Notes: generated from the sequence alone by a model not told the origin. Shown: positions 1 to 9,436, counted from the stretch's first letter. The stretch: 64,000 nt of DNA from Bacteroidota bacterium (GCA_020161535.1 JAIUNW010000001.1:186001-250000), one strand, 5' to 3'. A program made the numbers and translations.

Positions 1-583
1 TATTACTGAAGAAATATACAGCCTGCTGCGTGAACGCAAAACCGACGATGTATTGTGTACTCGTCAGTTTCCGGCAATTGATGTACAACGGGAAAATTTG
101 CAGATGGCAACCTGCCAGTTAAGACTGGAAGAGGGTCAATTGCTGAAATCAGCCATCAGCGGCTTGCGAGATGCACGCAACAAAGCACAACTAAAACCAA
201 AGGAACAGGTAGCCGTTTTTGTTTGTCCCTCGAACCCTGCCTCCTACAACAGCATTGCACCCATCTTGCAAAAACAAGTCAACGCATCGGCGCTATCCTT
301 CACCAAAGAGGCGATTACCAAATCTATCACCGTGGTGATTGGCAAAGACCAATTCTATTTGCAGATGGAAAAAGAACTGGTGCCGGCGCACCAGAAAGAG
401 GATTTGCTGAAGGAACTCGAATACCTGAAAGGTTTCCTGGTAAGTGTGGAAAAGAAACTCAACAATGAACGCTTTGTGCAGAATGCGAAGCCGGAAGTAG
501 TGGAAACCGAAAAGAAAAAGGCGGAAGACGCACAGGCAAAAATCAAACTGATTGAAGAAAGCCTGTCGGCCTTGAGCGCCTGA
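1..583 (+). CDS. valS: Valine--tRNA ligase, C-terminal end (partial)
   Basis: This is the 3' end of a gene that begins before the window; the reading frame is open from base 2. The visible 193 or so residues match the end of class Ia valyl-tRNA synthetases: part of the anticodon-binding helical domain (LRDARNKAQLKPKE is typical) followed by a charged coiled coil (LLKELEYLKGFLVSVEKKL, then KPEVVETEKKKAEDAQ) that acts as the tRNA-binding arm specific to ValRS. The enzyme charges tRNA-Val in the cytoplasm. The catalytic and editing domains lie outside the window. The identification rests on the C-terminal arm, which is distinctive. Confidence 0.93.
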   Translation, partial: ITEEIYSLLRERKTDDVLCTRQFPAIDVQRENLQMATCQLRLEEGQLLKSAISGLRDARNKAQLKPKEQVAVFVCPSNPASYNSIAPILQKQVNASALSFTKEAITKSITVVIGKDQFYLQMEKELVPAHQKEDLLKELEYLKGFLVSVEKKLNNERFVQNAKPEVVETEKKKAEDAQAKIKLIEESLSALSA

Positions 584-649
584 TCTGAAGGGTGGGTACA
601 ATAGGTTGGCTGGCTGGTACAACCATTGATGGGCGGCAATGCCAGCACA

Positions 650-3463
650 TTAGTGCATTACGGCCGGTTGTTTATTGATGCTGCCGGGAAGAATATTAAC
701 CGGAATGATCAATTCAAACCGATTGCGGCCCAGGTAACTGCTGGTTGGTAGGTCTGCATCAAGCAGGCGCGCATAGCGAATACCGAAGCTTAGCGGCAAC
801 TGGTTCCACCATTTGGTATCTGCCATTAATTCTACACCTGCCGAGCGATACACCTGCCAGTTATTGTTACCAAACATTGAATGATCACGCGCGATGCTGT
901 GGTCATAAAATAGATTGGCTCGAAGCCGAAGCAGGTAAACCATTTGAAAGGCACCTACATCGGGATAACATAACGGGAATGCATAGTTGACGCCTGCCTT
1001 GCCAGCCCGAAAAAAGTTTTCGTCGTAATAACCACGGGCAATACCCATCTCATTGGAAAACCGAATGCCATTGCTGCTATCGCGCCCCTGGGCAGCCAGA
1101 GAAAGAACCAGGCTATGGTTTTTCGCCAGTCCGGGGAAATAAAAATTGCCGGCGAGCAGTAGTTGGTTTGACGAAAATAGGCTGATGGCGTTGCGATAAT
1201 GCAGGCGAATCGATTGTGCAAAGGCCGGGTTGAATTGCTGTACAGCTTGTTGGGTTTGGTTGCTATACACAAGCTGGTGATCGAGGTATTGGTAGGAAGG
1301 CGATCCGTAGGTTTCCCGGTCTCTGAACTGCGCTTTGTTAAACACAATATTCGAATAAGCTGTCAGGTATCGGAGGTATTTGCCTCTACTGAAATTCAAC
1401 GGAATTTGAACACCGATGGGTGCTTCTATTTCGTTCCAATAAACTGGTCGGCCCTGCACATAACTACGACGATCGATGGTATAATTAATGCCCGCATTGA
1501 TGATGGGAAACCAGTCACCCCAACTGGCATTCAGTCCAATTTTTTTATAGCCTTCGTTTCTGTTGTAACCGAAATACAAATCAGACTCCAGGGTATTCAA
1601 CGTATTCTGGCTAATAAAATCGAGGCTGAATTCCTCGCCGTCAAACCAGGGCAGCCAGGAATGTAGGTTCAGTAAAGCGGTCGACTTCCGATATTTCCCG
1701 ATAGAATAATTATCAGCTTTTACCATTGGCGCCAGGATCGATTGATCAATTGATAAGGCATTTAGTTGTAAGGGATCAACCAGGCTGATGCCGGTGCCGG
1801 CTAACCGGCTTATAGCAGGTAAGTCGGTTGTTTGTATTCGCATCCCATCTGCTGTAAACTGCATCCAGCTTAGCTTATCCCCGTACACTGCTGGCTGGTA
1901 CTGACCGGTTTGCGAATTCCCCACTGGTAGCAATTCGAGGCCACTACCGTCTATGCTCACCCGAAACAGCCGATCCCGGCCCTGGTCAGAAGCCGTAAAA
2001 TAAATATGGGCATTTGCATAGCGGGGATAACCAATCACCCCCTTTTGCCAGTCGATGATGGTTGTTCGAGTGGCGGTGGCAGGATCAATGGCTACGAGCG
2101 ACATATCCCCCCTTCCATTTCGAACTACCACCATGATTTTTTGGCCGGCGAATACGGGGTGATAAAACAATTCCTGTTCGGCTGCAGGCATGGCGCGTAA
2201 CAATTGCCCTTGTTTGTTCAGCAAATGCAATGCAGGTGGCTGACCTGGTTGAATAAAAACGGTGATGATGCTATCGCCGGTGGGCGACAAGGCCGCGCTG
2301 AAATATTTTGATTTTCGGGTGATGGTTTTTTGACGGCCGGTGGTTATGTCCAGCAGTTGCAACTCGCTGTAATTTTTCCAGCCCCAGCGCAACGATGGTG
2401 TAAATGAGGCATACAGCAACTGGCCGTTTGCGTAAGAAAAATAATTATCGATCGTTCGATCACGGGTTCTGATCTTTCGCAATCCTTTTTCCGATTGCTC
2501 ATAAAATGCCGCTATCTGCGAATAGCTTGCACTGCTGAACAATAGATGACCGTTCTCGGTGTACACCGGATTCAATTCTTCTTTATAAGTTGTTTGGGGG
2601 GTTGTTTGCGCCTGCACGCCCAATACCTGGCGATTGTGACCCAATGCCTGCTGTACAAAATTGGAATAGCTTTCGCCGCTGTATTTTTTTACAGCGCGTT
2701 GCCAGGGATAAAACAAGCCTTTCATCGCTGCGGCATCATTGCTGACATTTTTCCAGAAGGCCGTTCCATATTGTTCGTGGCCATAGGCGACGAGTTGATA
2801 ACCCAGGTCGTAATGATTGGGCACATAGTCTTTCAAAGAACCGTTGCGAAGTTTGGCATAGGAATAGGAACGATTGCCTTCCCACAGGGATTTGTAGCCA
2901 TTGAAAAAGCCAGCCAGTCGACCGCGTCCCTGGCTGCTGAGCAAGGTTTCCTGGTACACTGCATCGCCCTCAAAAAACCAGTCGGGAACACTGAGCGCAT
3001 TGGAAAATGCCTGGCCCTGCTGACCCAACAGGAAGTAAAAAGCTTTTGCGAGTCCGCGGTTGAAATTGCTGTATTGCTCCGCATGCCGGTATTCATGCAA
3101 GGCCAGTTGATCTATCCAGGGAATGCTACCCTGGTCAAATGGATCAGCGGGTGCAGTCATCATAAACTCCGCGCGAAATGGCGCCAGGCTTACATAACCA
3201 TTCGAAACCGTTGTTTCGGGCTGCAATACAATGGGCAGTTTTTTTCTTTTACTACCAATGCTGCTATCGTTTTGTTGGTTGATGCGTTGGATGATCGCTG
3301 CAACGCGTTGCGCTGCTGCAGCCTGGTCGGTCGGAAAAATAACACTGAACCGTTGCTGTTTCAGCGATTGCCAGCGAATGGATGGGCTATTGCCACTGAA
3401 CACCTGCGCCCATGCCGTTTCTACTGTCAGCGATAATAAAACCAGTAAAACAGCCTTGCGCAT
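650..3463 (-). CDS. Exported metallopeptidase-like protein with beta-propeller and C-terminal barrel
   Basis: A 937-residue protein with a signal peptide (about residues 1-19, ending AWA). At about residue 125 it carries HEYRH, a full HExxH zinc motif, and about 40 residues later WFFEGDA, whose glutamate is a good third ligand, so the N-terminal part looks like a gluzincin (MA-clan) peptidase domain. Residues of roughly 290-560 resemble a TolB-like beta-propeller (repeated strands ending in DG or TG turns). The last 340 residues alternate aromatic and polar residues like an outer-membrane or surface beta-barrel. An ATAAGGAGTC-like purine stretch lies just before the ATG. It is divergent from prsW, with 56 bases between them. 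Family unnamed here; peptidase activity is inferred from the motifs only. Confidence 0.75.
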   Translation of the reverse strand: MRKAVLLVLLSLTVETAWAQVFSGNSPSIRWQSLKQQRFSVIFPTDQAAAAQRVAAIIQRINQQNDSSIGSKRKKLPIVLQPETTVSNGYVSLAPFRAEFMMTAPADPFDQGSIPWIDQLALHEYRHAEQYSNFNRGLAKAFYFLLGQQGQAFSNALSVPDWFFEGDAVYQETLLSSQGRGRLAGFFNGYKSLWEGNRSYSYAKLRNGSLKDYVPNHYDLGYQLVAYGHEQYGTAFWKNVSNDAAAMKGLFYPWQRAVKKYSGESYSNFVQQALGHNRQVLGVQAQTTPQTTYKEELNPVYTENGHLLFSSASYSQIAAFYEQSEKGLRKIRTRDRTIDNYFSYANGQLLYASFTPSLRWGWKNYSELQLLDITTGRQKTITRKSKYFSAALSPTGDSIITVFIQPGQPPALHLLNKQGQLLRAMPAAEQELFYHPVFAGQKIMVVVRNGRGDMSLVAIDPATATRTTIIDWQKGVIGYPRYANAHIYFTASDQGRDRLFRVSIDGSGLELLPVGNSQTGQYQPAVYGDKLSWMQFTADGMRIQTTDLPAISRLAGTGISLVDPLQLNALSIDQSILAPMVKADNYSIGKYRKSTALLNLHSWLPWFDGEEFSLDFISQNTLNTLESDLYFGYNRNEGYKKIGLNASWGDWFPIINAGINYTIDRRSYVQGRPVYWNEIEAPIGVQIPLNFSRGKYLRYLTAYSNIVFNKAQFRDRETYGSPSYQYLDHQLVYSNQTQQAVQQFNPAFAQSIRLHYRNAISLFSSNQLLLAGNFYFPGLAKNHSLVLSLAAQGRDSSNGIRFSNEMGIARGYYDENFFRAGKAGVNYAFPLCYPDVGAFQMVYLLRLRANLFYDHSIARDHSMFGNNNWQVYRSAGVELMADTKWWNQLPLSFGIRYARLLDADLPTSSYLGRNRFELIIPVNILPGSINKQPAVMH

Positions 3464-3519
3464 AAGGAGTCATTTATCTGTCAATATTAAATCGTTAATT
3501 TCAGCGCAACAAAATCGAC

Positions 3520-4233
3520 ATGAAACTGCTGGCTTTGTCGCTCGCACCGGCTATCGCCATCGTCTGGTTTATTTATTGGATGGACCAGTACGACAAAGAA
3601 CCGCTGCGGGCATTGATTAAGACATTTTTACTGGGGGCGCTGGCCATCCTGCCGCCGCTGGTGTACCAGTATTTTGCGCTGAACTGGCTTCAACAGCACA
3701 GCACGCAGGAAGGTTGGTCATACTATATCGGCATCTCCTTTTTCGTGGTTGCCTTGAGCGAGGAAGCCTCGAAATTTATGGTGGTGCGGTATTATGCTTA
3801 TCCCCGTCCATTTTTCAACGAACCCTTCGACGGTATCATTTACGGAGTAATGGCGGCTATGGGGTTTGCTACCGTTGAGAATATTGGCTATGTAGCTGAA
3901 TATGGCCTGACAACAGCTTTTTCACGTATGTTTTTGTCGGTACCGGCACATGGTTGTTTTGGGGTATTGATGGGCTACTACGTTGGGCTGGCAAAATTCA
4001 GTGGCAAAGGCAAGGCAGGCTGGCTCATGGCCCGCGGTTTGGTGCTATCGATCGTTTTTCATGGTGTATACGATTTGTTCCTGTTCGTGCAGCAGGACGG
4101 TGGCATTACGAGTCATATTCCGGCGGCTTATTTATTCGGATCAGCCCTGTTAAGTTATGGCGTGGCCATCCGGCTTTCGTGGCAAGCCATTAAATTGCAC
4201 CAGGCAATATCGAAGAACAACTTTCATTCATGA
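3520..4233 (+). CDS. PrsW family intramembrane metalloprotease
   Basis: A 237-residue polytopic membrane protein with the hallmarks of the PrsW family: EEASK at about residue 86, the conserved stretch around EPFDGIIYGVMAAMGFATVEN, and histidines in later helices (HGCFGVLMGYY and FHGVYDLF) that serve as metal ligands. PrsW of Bacillus subtilis cleaves the anti-sigma factor RsiW; the substrate here is unknown and no anti-sigma factor gene lies nearby. Around seven hydrophobic segments are visible. Its TGA overlaps the ATG of the downstream acetyltransferase (ATGA), so the two are probably translationally coupled. Confidence 0.88.
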   Translation: MKLLALSLAPAIAIVWFIYWMDQYDKEPLRALIKTFLLGALAILPPLVYQYFALNWLQQHSTQEGWSYYIGISFFVVALSEEASKFMVVRYYAYPRPFFNEPFDGIIYGVMAAMGFATVENIGYVAEYGLTTAFSRMFLSVPAHGCFGVLMGYYVGLAKFSGKGKAGWLMARGLVLSIVFHGVYDLFLFVQQDGGITSHIPAAYLFGSALLSYGVAIRLSWQAIKLHQAISKNNFHS

Positions 4234-4730
4234 ACGAAGCATTAGTGATCAGGAGTGCTGATCAGGACGACATCCCTACCATTGGCTGGCTTGCGCACCA
4301 AATTTGGCCCGCTGCTTACGGTCATTTACTATCGCAGACCCAGATGGACTATATGCTGGATATGTTTTATAGTCCGGCGGCCATGGAAAAACAAATCCGC
4401 GAATGGAATCACCGCTTCATCATTGCCGAAATCAATTTGAAAGAAGTTGGTTTTGCGTCGTATGGCCAATTGCAACAAGGCACCTGGAAGCTGCATAAAT
4501 TATACGTGCTTCCGTCTTTGCACGGGAAAGGAGTAGGCCGCGCCCTGCTTGATATGGTAGAAGAAGAAGTGCGCACCCATGAAGGTGCGCACCTGGTATT
4601 AAATGTGAAGAAAGATAATCCTGCAATCCGGTTTTATGAAGCGATGGGGTTTCGCATTGAGCGCGAAGAAATCATCGACATTGGCCAAGGGTACCGGATG
4701 GACGACTACGTCATGGGCAAAGATGTTTAG
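4230..4730 (+). CDS. GNAT family N-acetyltransferase
   Basis: A 166-residue single-domain GNAT protein. The acetyl-CoA pyrophosphate loop is visible as LHGKGVGRALL (Q/RxxGxG/A type) at about residues 95-105, preceded by the beta strand KLHKLYVLP and followed by the C-terminal signature NPAIRFYEAMGFR. It should acetylate an amine substrate with acetyl-CoA in the cytoplasm; the substrate cannot be told. The start overlaps the PrsW stop by 4 bases. Its end overlaps the end of the convergent gene by 4 bases. Confidence 0.9.
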   Translation: MNEALVIRSADQDDIPTIGWLAHQIWPAAYGHLLSQTQMDYMLDMFYSPAAMEKQIREWNHRFIIAEINLKEVGFASYGQLQQGTWKLHKLYVLPSLHGKGVGRALLDMVEEEVRTHEGAHLVLNVKKDNPAIRFYEAMGFRIEREEIIDIGQGYRMDDYVMGKDV

Positions 4731-7291
4731 TGACGACTGGGTCTTGACATCCCGCCACCGCCACCACCAGCTCTGTTGCCAAATCCACCACCGCCTGCAG
4801 GCGCTGAATGCTGCATCTGCGGTGCCGAACGTTGTTGCATTTGCGGTGCTGATCTTTGCTCCATTTGTGGCATAGAACGCTGCTGTTGCTGGTATTGTGG
4901 TTGTTGTCTTTGCATATCACTCCGATCGAAAGATCGTTGTTGCTGCATATTACCACGGTCGAACGAAGGTTGTTGCTGGTACTGCGGTCGTTGTTGTTGC
5001 TGCCGCTGGTACTGCGGTTGTTGTCTTTGCATATCGCCCCGATCAAACTGCTGCTGACGATTCATTTGTGGTTGCGCCTGCGGCTGGTATTGCCTGTTCG
5101 ATTGGTATTGGCGATCCAACTGCTGCTGACGATCCATTTGTTGTTGCCGTCCTATATCATACGACTCTGCGGGCTGATAATTCCGTTGTGGTGTATTTTC
5201 TCTTGCCGAAAAACCAGGATTGGGTGTAGCGCGGTTACTGATGTTTCCGCGATCGCCCATGGGACGGGTATCAGTGATTCTGGGATCTGCATTGCGACGC
5301 AAATCACCCCGGTTGTTGACGGCCGGATTGCTATTCCGGTTTAGGTCGGTCGCAGGACGACTGTTTCGATTGATATCAGTGACTGGGCGGTTGTTACCCG
5401 GACGATTCATGCCATAGTCTTGTCCACCCACACGGTTGGGGCGGCTTATGGGTAAATAGCGGTTCACATCCCGGCTGTAAATATTATTTCGAGAGCGATA
5501 GATATTATTGGGACTGTAACCAAAGTCACGTGGTCCACCGACACGGTTGTAATAATTGTTTACATAGAAATGATTGTTACGGTAGCCGTAGTAGCCATAG
5601 CCTCCGTACGAAGGCCAACAATAGCCGGGGCGATACATCGACGGGCCCCACCATCCGCCTGACCACCAATCCCAGGAATTATAGCCCCAGCCCCAATTAA
5701 ACCAGCCGGCATTGTAATTAAATCCAAACGACCATCCCCACCAGGGATTGTAGCGCATATTGAAACCCCAGGTATAAGGGCGCGGGAAATAATACGTTCC
5801 CCACCATGGCTGGTAATACCAACCGGTGCCATATACCACCGTAGGTCCATACACATAGGTGTTCAGGTAACCAGGTGTGTAACCCATATATACATAATCG
5901 GGTGTGTAATCATACACGTACACATATTTGGTATTGTACACCGGTGAGCTGGGTGGAATCAGGTCTACTTCATCAGGTCGAACGGTACTTACTTCCCAGG
6001 GACCAGCCGGGCTGCCCGACTCGAACCAAACGCCGTTTTCTACCAGGTAAAAATTATTCCGGTATTTCAATACAGTCGATGAGCTGTTGATCGCATATGA
6101 CATGCGCGTGCCACTAATTTTTTGGAACTGCGGCGTACCATCGTAGGTAACTTTATTTGGCTGGGTGTTTCTGTCAACACGTGCTGTTTGCGGAAGCTGT
6201 GCGTCCATTACTGCATTCTCAGCCGCCGGTGTGCCGGCCACACTGGCCAATACATTGTCTTTGGCAGAACCTGCGGGAATTTTAGCGAAGTCGACCGGTA
6301 ATTTATCGGCGGCAATATAGGTCCAGCTACCCTTTAGCGAAGCAGCACTATACCAACGGCCGGAAATCAGCACAAAATATTTTTGGGAAGCGATGTCCAT
6401 AAAAATATCGTTGGGCGAATTCTCTACGTACAACAGATTCGTATTATCGATCGGGCTGAAACTTGCTTCGCCGTTTGACTGAATCAACTCGGCTGGCTCA
6501 TAACTGACCAACACTTCCGATACCGGTTGGTTGTCATCGAAACCAGTGTTGTAATCAGCAGATTTAGCCTCCTGGTTTTTGTCAGCATTTTTCGCCACAC
6601 TTTCTTCAATCGGGTGAAGAGCAGCCGGCGGATTGTCTTCGTATCGATAAGGGCCGCCTACATTATTGGCCACATACCAACGTTTACCACCATAGAGATA
6701 GTACTGCGTACTATTGTAGCGAACAATCGTATTGGGTGAATTGACGACAACATCAACACCCCAGTCATCATTTCTTTTGTATTTCGGTTCGCCATCAATC
6801 ATTACCAACATCGACGAATTACTACGGTAAAACACTTTCGGCGCTTTATTGACAAAACCGGCGTCGAGTTGTTTTTTCTGCTCATTCAGTCCCATGGCAG
6901 TTTGAATCGAAGCGGTATTAACCGCCACGCGTGCCGACGGAACAGCCGATTCAAGGTAAGATTGAATCTGGCGGGTATCTTCTTCACTCACTTCCGAAGG
7001 AAAGCGCATACCCGTTACCGATAGTGACTGCAGCAATTGGTTGCTGCCGCTGGTAACTGTGTTAGCGGTTGCCCACATGTTGCCAAAAACTGGCATATCG
7101 CTGTCTTTGCGTTGCAAAGCGACAGCGCTTTGAAATTGGAGTTGACCATTTTCAAAGCGTTCAGGATTGGGCTGGTATATTTTGAGTTGATCGCCATTGT
7201 CCATCGACAGTTTCACTGGCCACGACTGCGCGAAACCAGTTGAAACAGCGACTACCAGCAGGACGAAGGTTTGTATAATTCGAGCATACAT
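4727..7291 (-). CDS. Exported protein with three W-motif repeats and a Q/R/N-rich tail
   Basis: An 854-residue protein with a signal peptide (cleavage probably after GFAQ, residue 22). Three short repeats of similar design occur at about residues 200, 310 and 420: GGKRWYVANNVGGPY, SGRWYSAASLKGSW and NGVWFESGSPAGPW. Residues of about 455-600 are extremely rich in Tyr, Trp, Gly and Pro. The remaining 250 residues are low-complexity Asn, Arg, Gln and Pro with tandem units such as RSAPQMQ and FDRGDMQRQQPQYQ, ending in a Gly-rich stretch and SRPSRH. This suggests an exported protein with small beta-modules plus a disordered, positively charged tail. I recognise no catalytic domain and give no function. 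The 3' end overlaps the convergent GNAT gene by 4 bases. Confidence 0.8.
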   Translation of the reverse strand: MYARIIQTFVLLVVAVSTGFAQSWPVKLSMDNGDQLKIYQPNPERFENGQLQFQSAVALQRKDSDMPVFGNMWATANTVTSGSNQLLQSLSVTGMRFPSEVSEEDTRQIQSYLESAVPSARVAVNTASIQTAMGLNEQKKQLDAGFVNKAPKVFYRSNSSMLVMIDGEPKYKRNDDWGVDVVVNSPNTIVRYNSTQYYLYGGKRWYVANNVGGPYRYEDNPPAALHPIEESVAKNADKNQEAKSADYNTGFDDNQPVSEVLVSYEPAELIQSNGEASFSPIDNTNLLYVENSPNDIFMDIASQKYFVLISGRWYSAASLKGSWTYIAADKLPVDFAKIPAGSAKDNVLASVAGTPAAENAVMDAQLPQTARVDRNTQPNKVTYDGTPQFQKISGTRMSYAINSSSTVLKYRNNFYLVENGVWFESGSPAGPWEVSTVRPDEVDLIPPSSPVYNTKYVYVYDYTPDYVYMGYTPGYLNTYVYGPTVVYGTGWYYQPWWGTYYFPRPYTWGFNMRYNPWWGWSFGFNYNAGWFNWGWGYNSWDWWSGGWWGPSMYRPGYCWPSYGGYGYYGYRNNHFYVNNYYNRVGGPRDFGYSPNNIYRSRNNIYSRDVNRYLPISRPNRVGGQDYGMNRPGNNRPVTDINRNSRPATDLNRNSNPAVNNRGDLRRNADPRITDTRPMGDRGNISNRATPNPGFSARENTPQRNYQPAESYDIGRQQQMDRQQQLDRQYQSNRQYQPQAQPQMNRQQQFDRGDMQRQQPQYQRQQQQRPQYQQQPSFDRGNMQQQRSFDRSDMQRQQPQYQQQQRSMPQMEQRSAPQMQQRSAPQMQHSAPAGGGGFGNRAGGGGGGMSRPSRH
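4770..5130 (-). repeat. Low-complexity CAG/CAA-rich coding repeats
   Basis: Within the tail of the exported protein, imperfect short tandem repeats encode Gln/Arg-rich units (two neighbouring RSAPQMQ copies of 21 bases, two FDRG/SDMQRQQPQYQ units, and several Q-runs). Such tracts may change length by slippage. Confidence 0.75.
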
Positions 7292-7371
7292 AGCTGTATA
7301 GTTTGTTTGTTGAATATAAGTCTAGAAATTGGACGTTTGCGTTGGCTATAAGTTAAATGACAATCAATGCT

Positions 7372-8157
7372 TTAACGATTTATTTGCATATGCATGGCGG
7401 CTTCTTTCATGCTGGCGGCCTGGTCCTTTCCCAAATACCTTTCTATCCAGCCATGGATCAGGTAAATCAGGGGGGTACAAAGAATAGCGACAGCGAATTT
7501 GTAGGTGTACCCAACCAGGGCGATGGCTGTTACCCGCGGGAAGGAAAATCCCAAAGAAAAATATAGGTAAATATAGGAAACGACAACAGTATCAATTAGT
7601 TGCGAAAATAGTGTGGAAATGGTGGCGCGCATCCAGATCTTGTTTTCGCCCGTGATCTTTTTGATTTGCCGGAAGATACCGGCATCGGTAAGCTGCCCCA
7701 CCAGAAAAGCAGTTAGGGAAGCAAAAATGATATTCATACCCTGGCCGGCGATTTGGGCGAAAGCCGCCTGCATATCGGGCACGCCGTGGGCGGTTTGCGA
7801 ACTTCGCCACCATTCTGCCGGCACCGTGTGGATAGCCAGGTAGAAAACAACAAAAACGAAAGCGATTAGTCCGGCGGTAAGCACCGACAACAGTCTCACC
7901 CCTTTCACCCCATAGTATTCGTTGATGGTGTCGGTCATGATAAAGACGACCGGCCAGGGTAAGATACCCACGGTGAGGTCGAACGACAAGCCCGATTCGC
8001 CCAAGAGGGTGAAATTGAATTTTGGCAGTCCCAGGGTCGCTTCCAGTGAAAAGATTTTTACGCCGATGATTTCGGCCAGTATGGCGTTGGTGATAAAAAA
8101 GCCAGCTAAAAAAATATAGAGCCGGGTTGGTTTGTCCCGGATGATATTATGAATCAT
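7372..8157 (-). CDS. yhhQ: Queuosine precursor transporter, YhhQ/VUT family
   Basis: A 261-residue membrane protein of the DUF165/YhhQ (VUT) family. The diagnostic N-terminal half is present: NAILAEIIGVKIF, then LPWPVVFIMTDTINEYYG at about residues 67-84, and a C-terminal segment with LIHGWIERYLGKDQ. About six hydrophobic helices are visible. E. coli YhhQ imports the queuosine precursors preQ0/preQ1 for tRNA modification; the same role is inferred here. Its start overlaps the end of the upstream small membrane protein gene by 11 bases, so no separate riboswitch leader can be present. Confidence 0.88.
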   Translation of the reverse strand: MIHNIIRDKPTRLYIFLAGFFITNAILAEIIGVKIFSLEATLGLPKFNFTLLGESGLSFDLTVGILPWPVVFIMTDTINEYYGVKGVRLLSVLTAGLIAFVFVVFYLAIHTVPAEWWRSSQTAHGVPDMQAAFAQIAGQGMNIIFASLTAFLVGQLTDAGIFRQIKKITGENKIWMRATISTLFSQLIDTVVVSYIYLYFSLGFSFPRVTAIALVGYTYKFAVAILCTPLIYLIHGWIERYLGKDQAASMKEAAMHMQINR

Positions 8158-8452
8158 AGGCGTTTCCTAAAGATAACCAGCCGGTAAAAGAAAGCAAAAT
8201 GATTTGGACCAGGAGCATCGAAAAATTGACCATCACCACCCATTTGTCGACCGGCCAGCCTTTTTTCCAGATGACCCACCCCGCCCGCAAACTAGTAAGC
8301 AGGTTCAATATGGGCGATAAAACCAAACCCGCACTGATAATCATCGAGGCCCAAACCGTGCCCTGGCCAACCGGATAAAAGCGCATTAGCATGGCCGTTA
8401 GAAAAGCCAGGTTCATGAAAAAAGCAGCTTTTCGCCGCACTGAATCTTGCAT
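8147..8452 (-). CDS. Small membrane protein of unknown function
   Basis: A 101-residue protein with about three hydrophobic segments (residues about 11-25, 34-52 and 72-94) separated by short charged loops (RRK, RAGWVIWKKGWPVDKW). I do not recognise the family. It overlaps the start of the YhhQ gene by 11 bases in the same direction, so the two are likely cotranscribed. The start lies 33 bases from the start of the divergent glycosyltransferase gene. Confidence 0.65.
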   Translation of the reverse strand: MQDSVRRKAAFFMNLAFLTAMLMRFYPVGQGTVWASMIISAGLVLSPILNLLTSLRAGWVIWKKGWPVDKWVVMVNFSMLLVQIILLSFTGWLSLGNAYDS

Positions 8453-8470
8453 AAGGCCGTAAAAATGGGT

Positions 8471-8478
8471 TTATTTTG
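8471..8478 (+). promoter_or_regulatory. -7 promoter element before glycosyltransferase
   Basis: TTATTTTG matches 7 of 8 positions of the Bacteroidetes -7 consensus TAnnTTTG. It ends only 7 bases before the chosen ATG at 8486, which predicts a leaderless or nearly leaderless mRNA and argues against the upstream in-frame ATG at 8465. Confidence 0.5.
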
Positions 8479-8485
8479 CCAATTG

Positions 8486-9400
8486 ATGCCAGGAATCAGT
8501 ATCATCATTATCACCTATAACCGGCCAGACGATACCATTGCGCTGTTGAAAGACCTGCATGGGATGCATCGCCAGGACCTGTTGGAAGAGGTTATTGTGC
8601 TCAACAATGCATCTACAACCAGTTATGATGAAGTGACTGAGTTTTTAGGCATGCATCCGGATTGGCCCTGCCGTTTTGTAGCAGCGCCAGAAAACCTCGG
8701 TGTATCGCGGGGAAGAAATTATGCCGCTACCCTCGCGAAAGGAAACATACTTTTTTTCCTGGATGATGATATTGCCATTGAAGATCGCGACCTGCTGGAA
8801 AAACTGAACAAGGCTTTTGGGCGACAACCCTATGAAGATCGATCGCTTGGCGTGGTAGCCTGTAAGGTTCGGTACTTCAGTAACCGGCAACTGCAGGTAA
8901 ATGCCTTTCCCCACAAGCAATTTGATCGCCTGAAAGAATGTAATTGGTTCCCGACCTATTACTATGTAGGCTGTGCGCATGCTTTTACGCGGACATGTTG
9001 GACGGAGGCGGGGCCCTATCCCGAAGATTTTTTTTACGGGATGGAAGAATACGATGAGAGTTATCGGGTATTGGCCGATGGCCACTATATCGCTTACGAT
9101 GCTTCAGTAGAAGTCTTTCACAAAGAATCGCCCGGTGGGCGGCATCCGCGAGCGGCACAATTGCGCATGATGTGGGTGAATAAATCGGTGGTGGCGTACC
9201 GATACTTGCCCGGTATCTATTTCTATACCACTGCATTGCTTTGGTCCTTTCAAATGTTGGTACGATCTGGCGGCCATTTTGCCGAATGGCGGCAAGGTTG
9301 GAAGCAGGTGTTTGCCATCCCCCGCAGGGTAAAAAAGCAGCGACTGGATGCGAGTACCCTGCTTTATTTAAGGAAGGTGAAAGCCCGTTTATGGTTTTGA
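8486..9400 (+). CDS. Glycosyltransferase family 2
   Basis: A 304-residue GT-A fold glycosyltransferase beginning MPGISIIIITYNRPDDT. The nucleotide-sugar binding strand (IIIITYNRP), the NLGVSRGRNYAA segment and the metal-binding FLDDDIAIED (DxD) motif at about residue 93 are all present; MEEYDESYRV is the likely catalytic acidic region. The start at 8486 is preferred because a -7 promoter element lies directly upstream and because family members start just before the first beta strand; an in-frame ATG at 8465 is an alternative. It is the first gene of a polysaccharide block that runs to 17.3 kb. Confidence 0.9.
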   Translation: MPGISIIIITYNRPDDTIALLKDLHGMHRQDLLEEVIVLNNASTTSYDEVTEFLGMHPDWPCRFVAAPENLGVSRGRNYAATLAKGNILFFLDDDIAIEDRDLLEKLNKAFGRQPYEDRSLGVVACKVRYFSNRQLQVNAFPHKQFDRLKECNWFPTYYYVGCAHAFTRTCWTEAGPYPEDFFYGMEEYDESYRVLADGHYIAYDASVEVFHKESPGGRHPRAAQLRMMWVNKSVVAYRYLPGIYFYTTALLWSFQMLVRSGGHFAEWRQGWKQVFAIPRRVKKQRLDASTLLYLRKVKARLWF

Positions 9401-9436
9401 ATTGTTATTTTGCCGCCCAAATAGAAACTGGGGACT

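Noticed and set aside
2546..3436. A 296-codon plus-strand frame opposite the metallopeptidase-like gene
   Set aside because: It is antisense to a gene with signal peptide and catalytic motifs; its product has no domain and odd composition.
4776..5344. Cys/Leu-rich plus-strand frames of 93-162 codons
   Set aside because: They are the reverse complement of the CAG/CAA-rich tail of the exported protein and are low-complexity shadows.
7292..7371. preQ1 riboswitch for the YhhQ-type transporter
   Set aside because: This gap is downstream of that gene (minus strand); its own start overlaps the preceding gene, so no leader exists.
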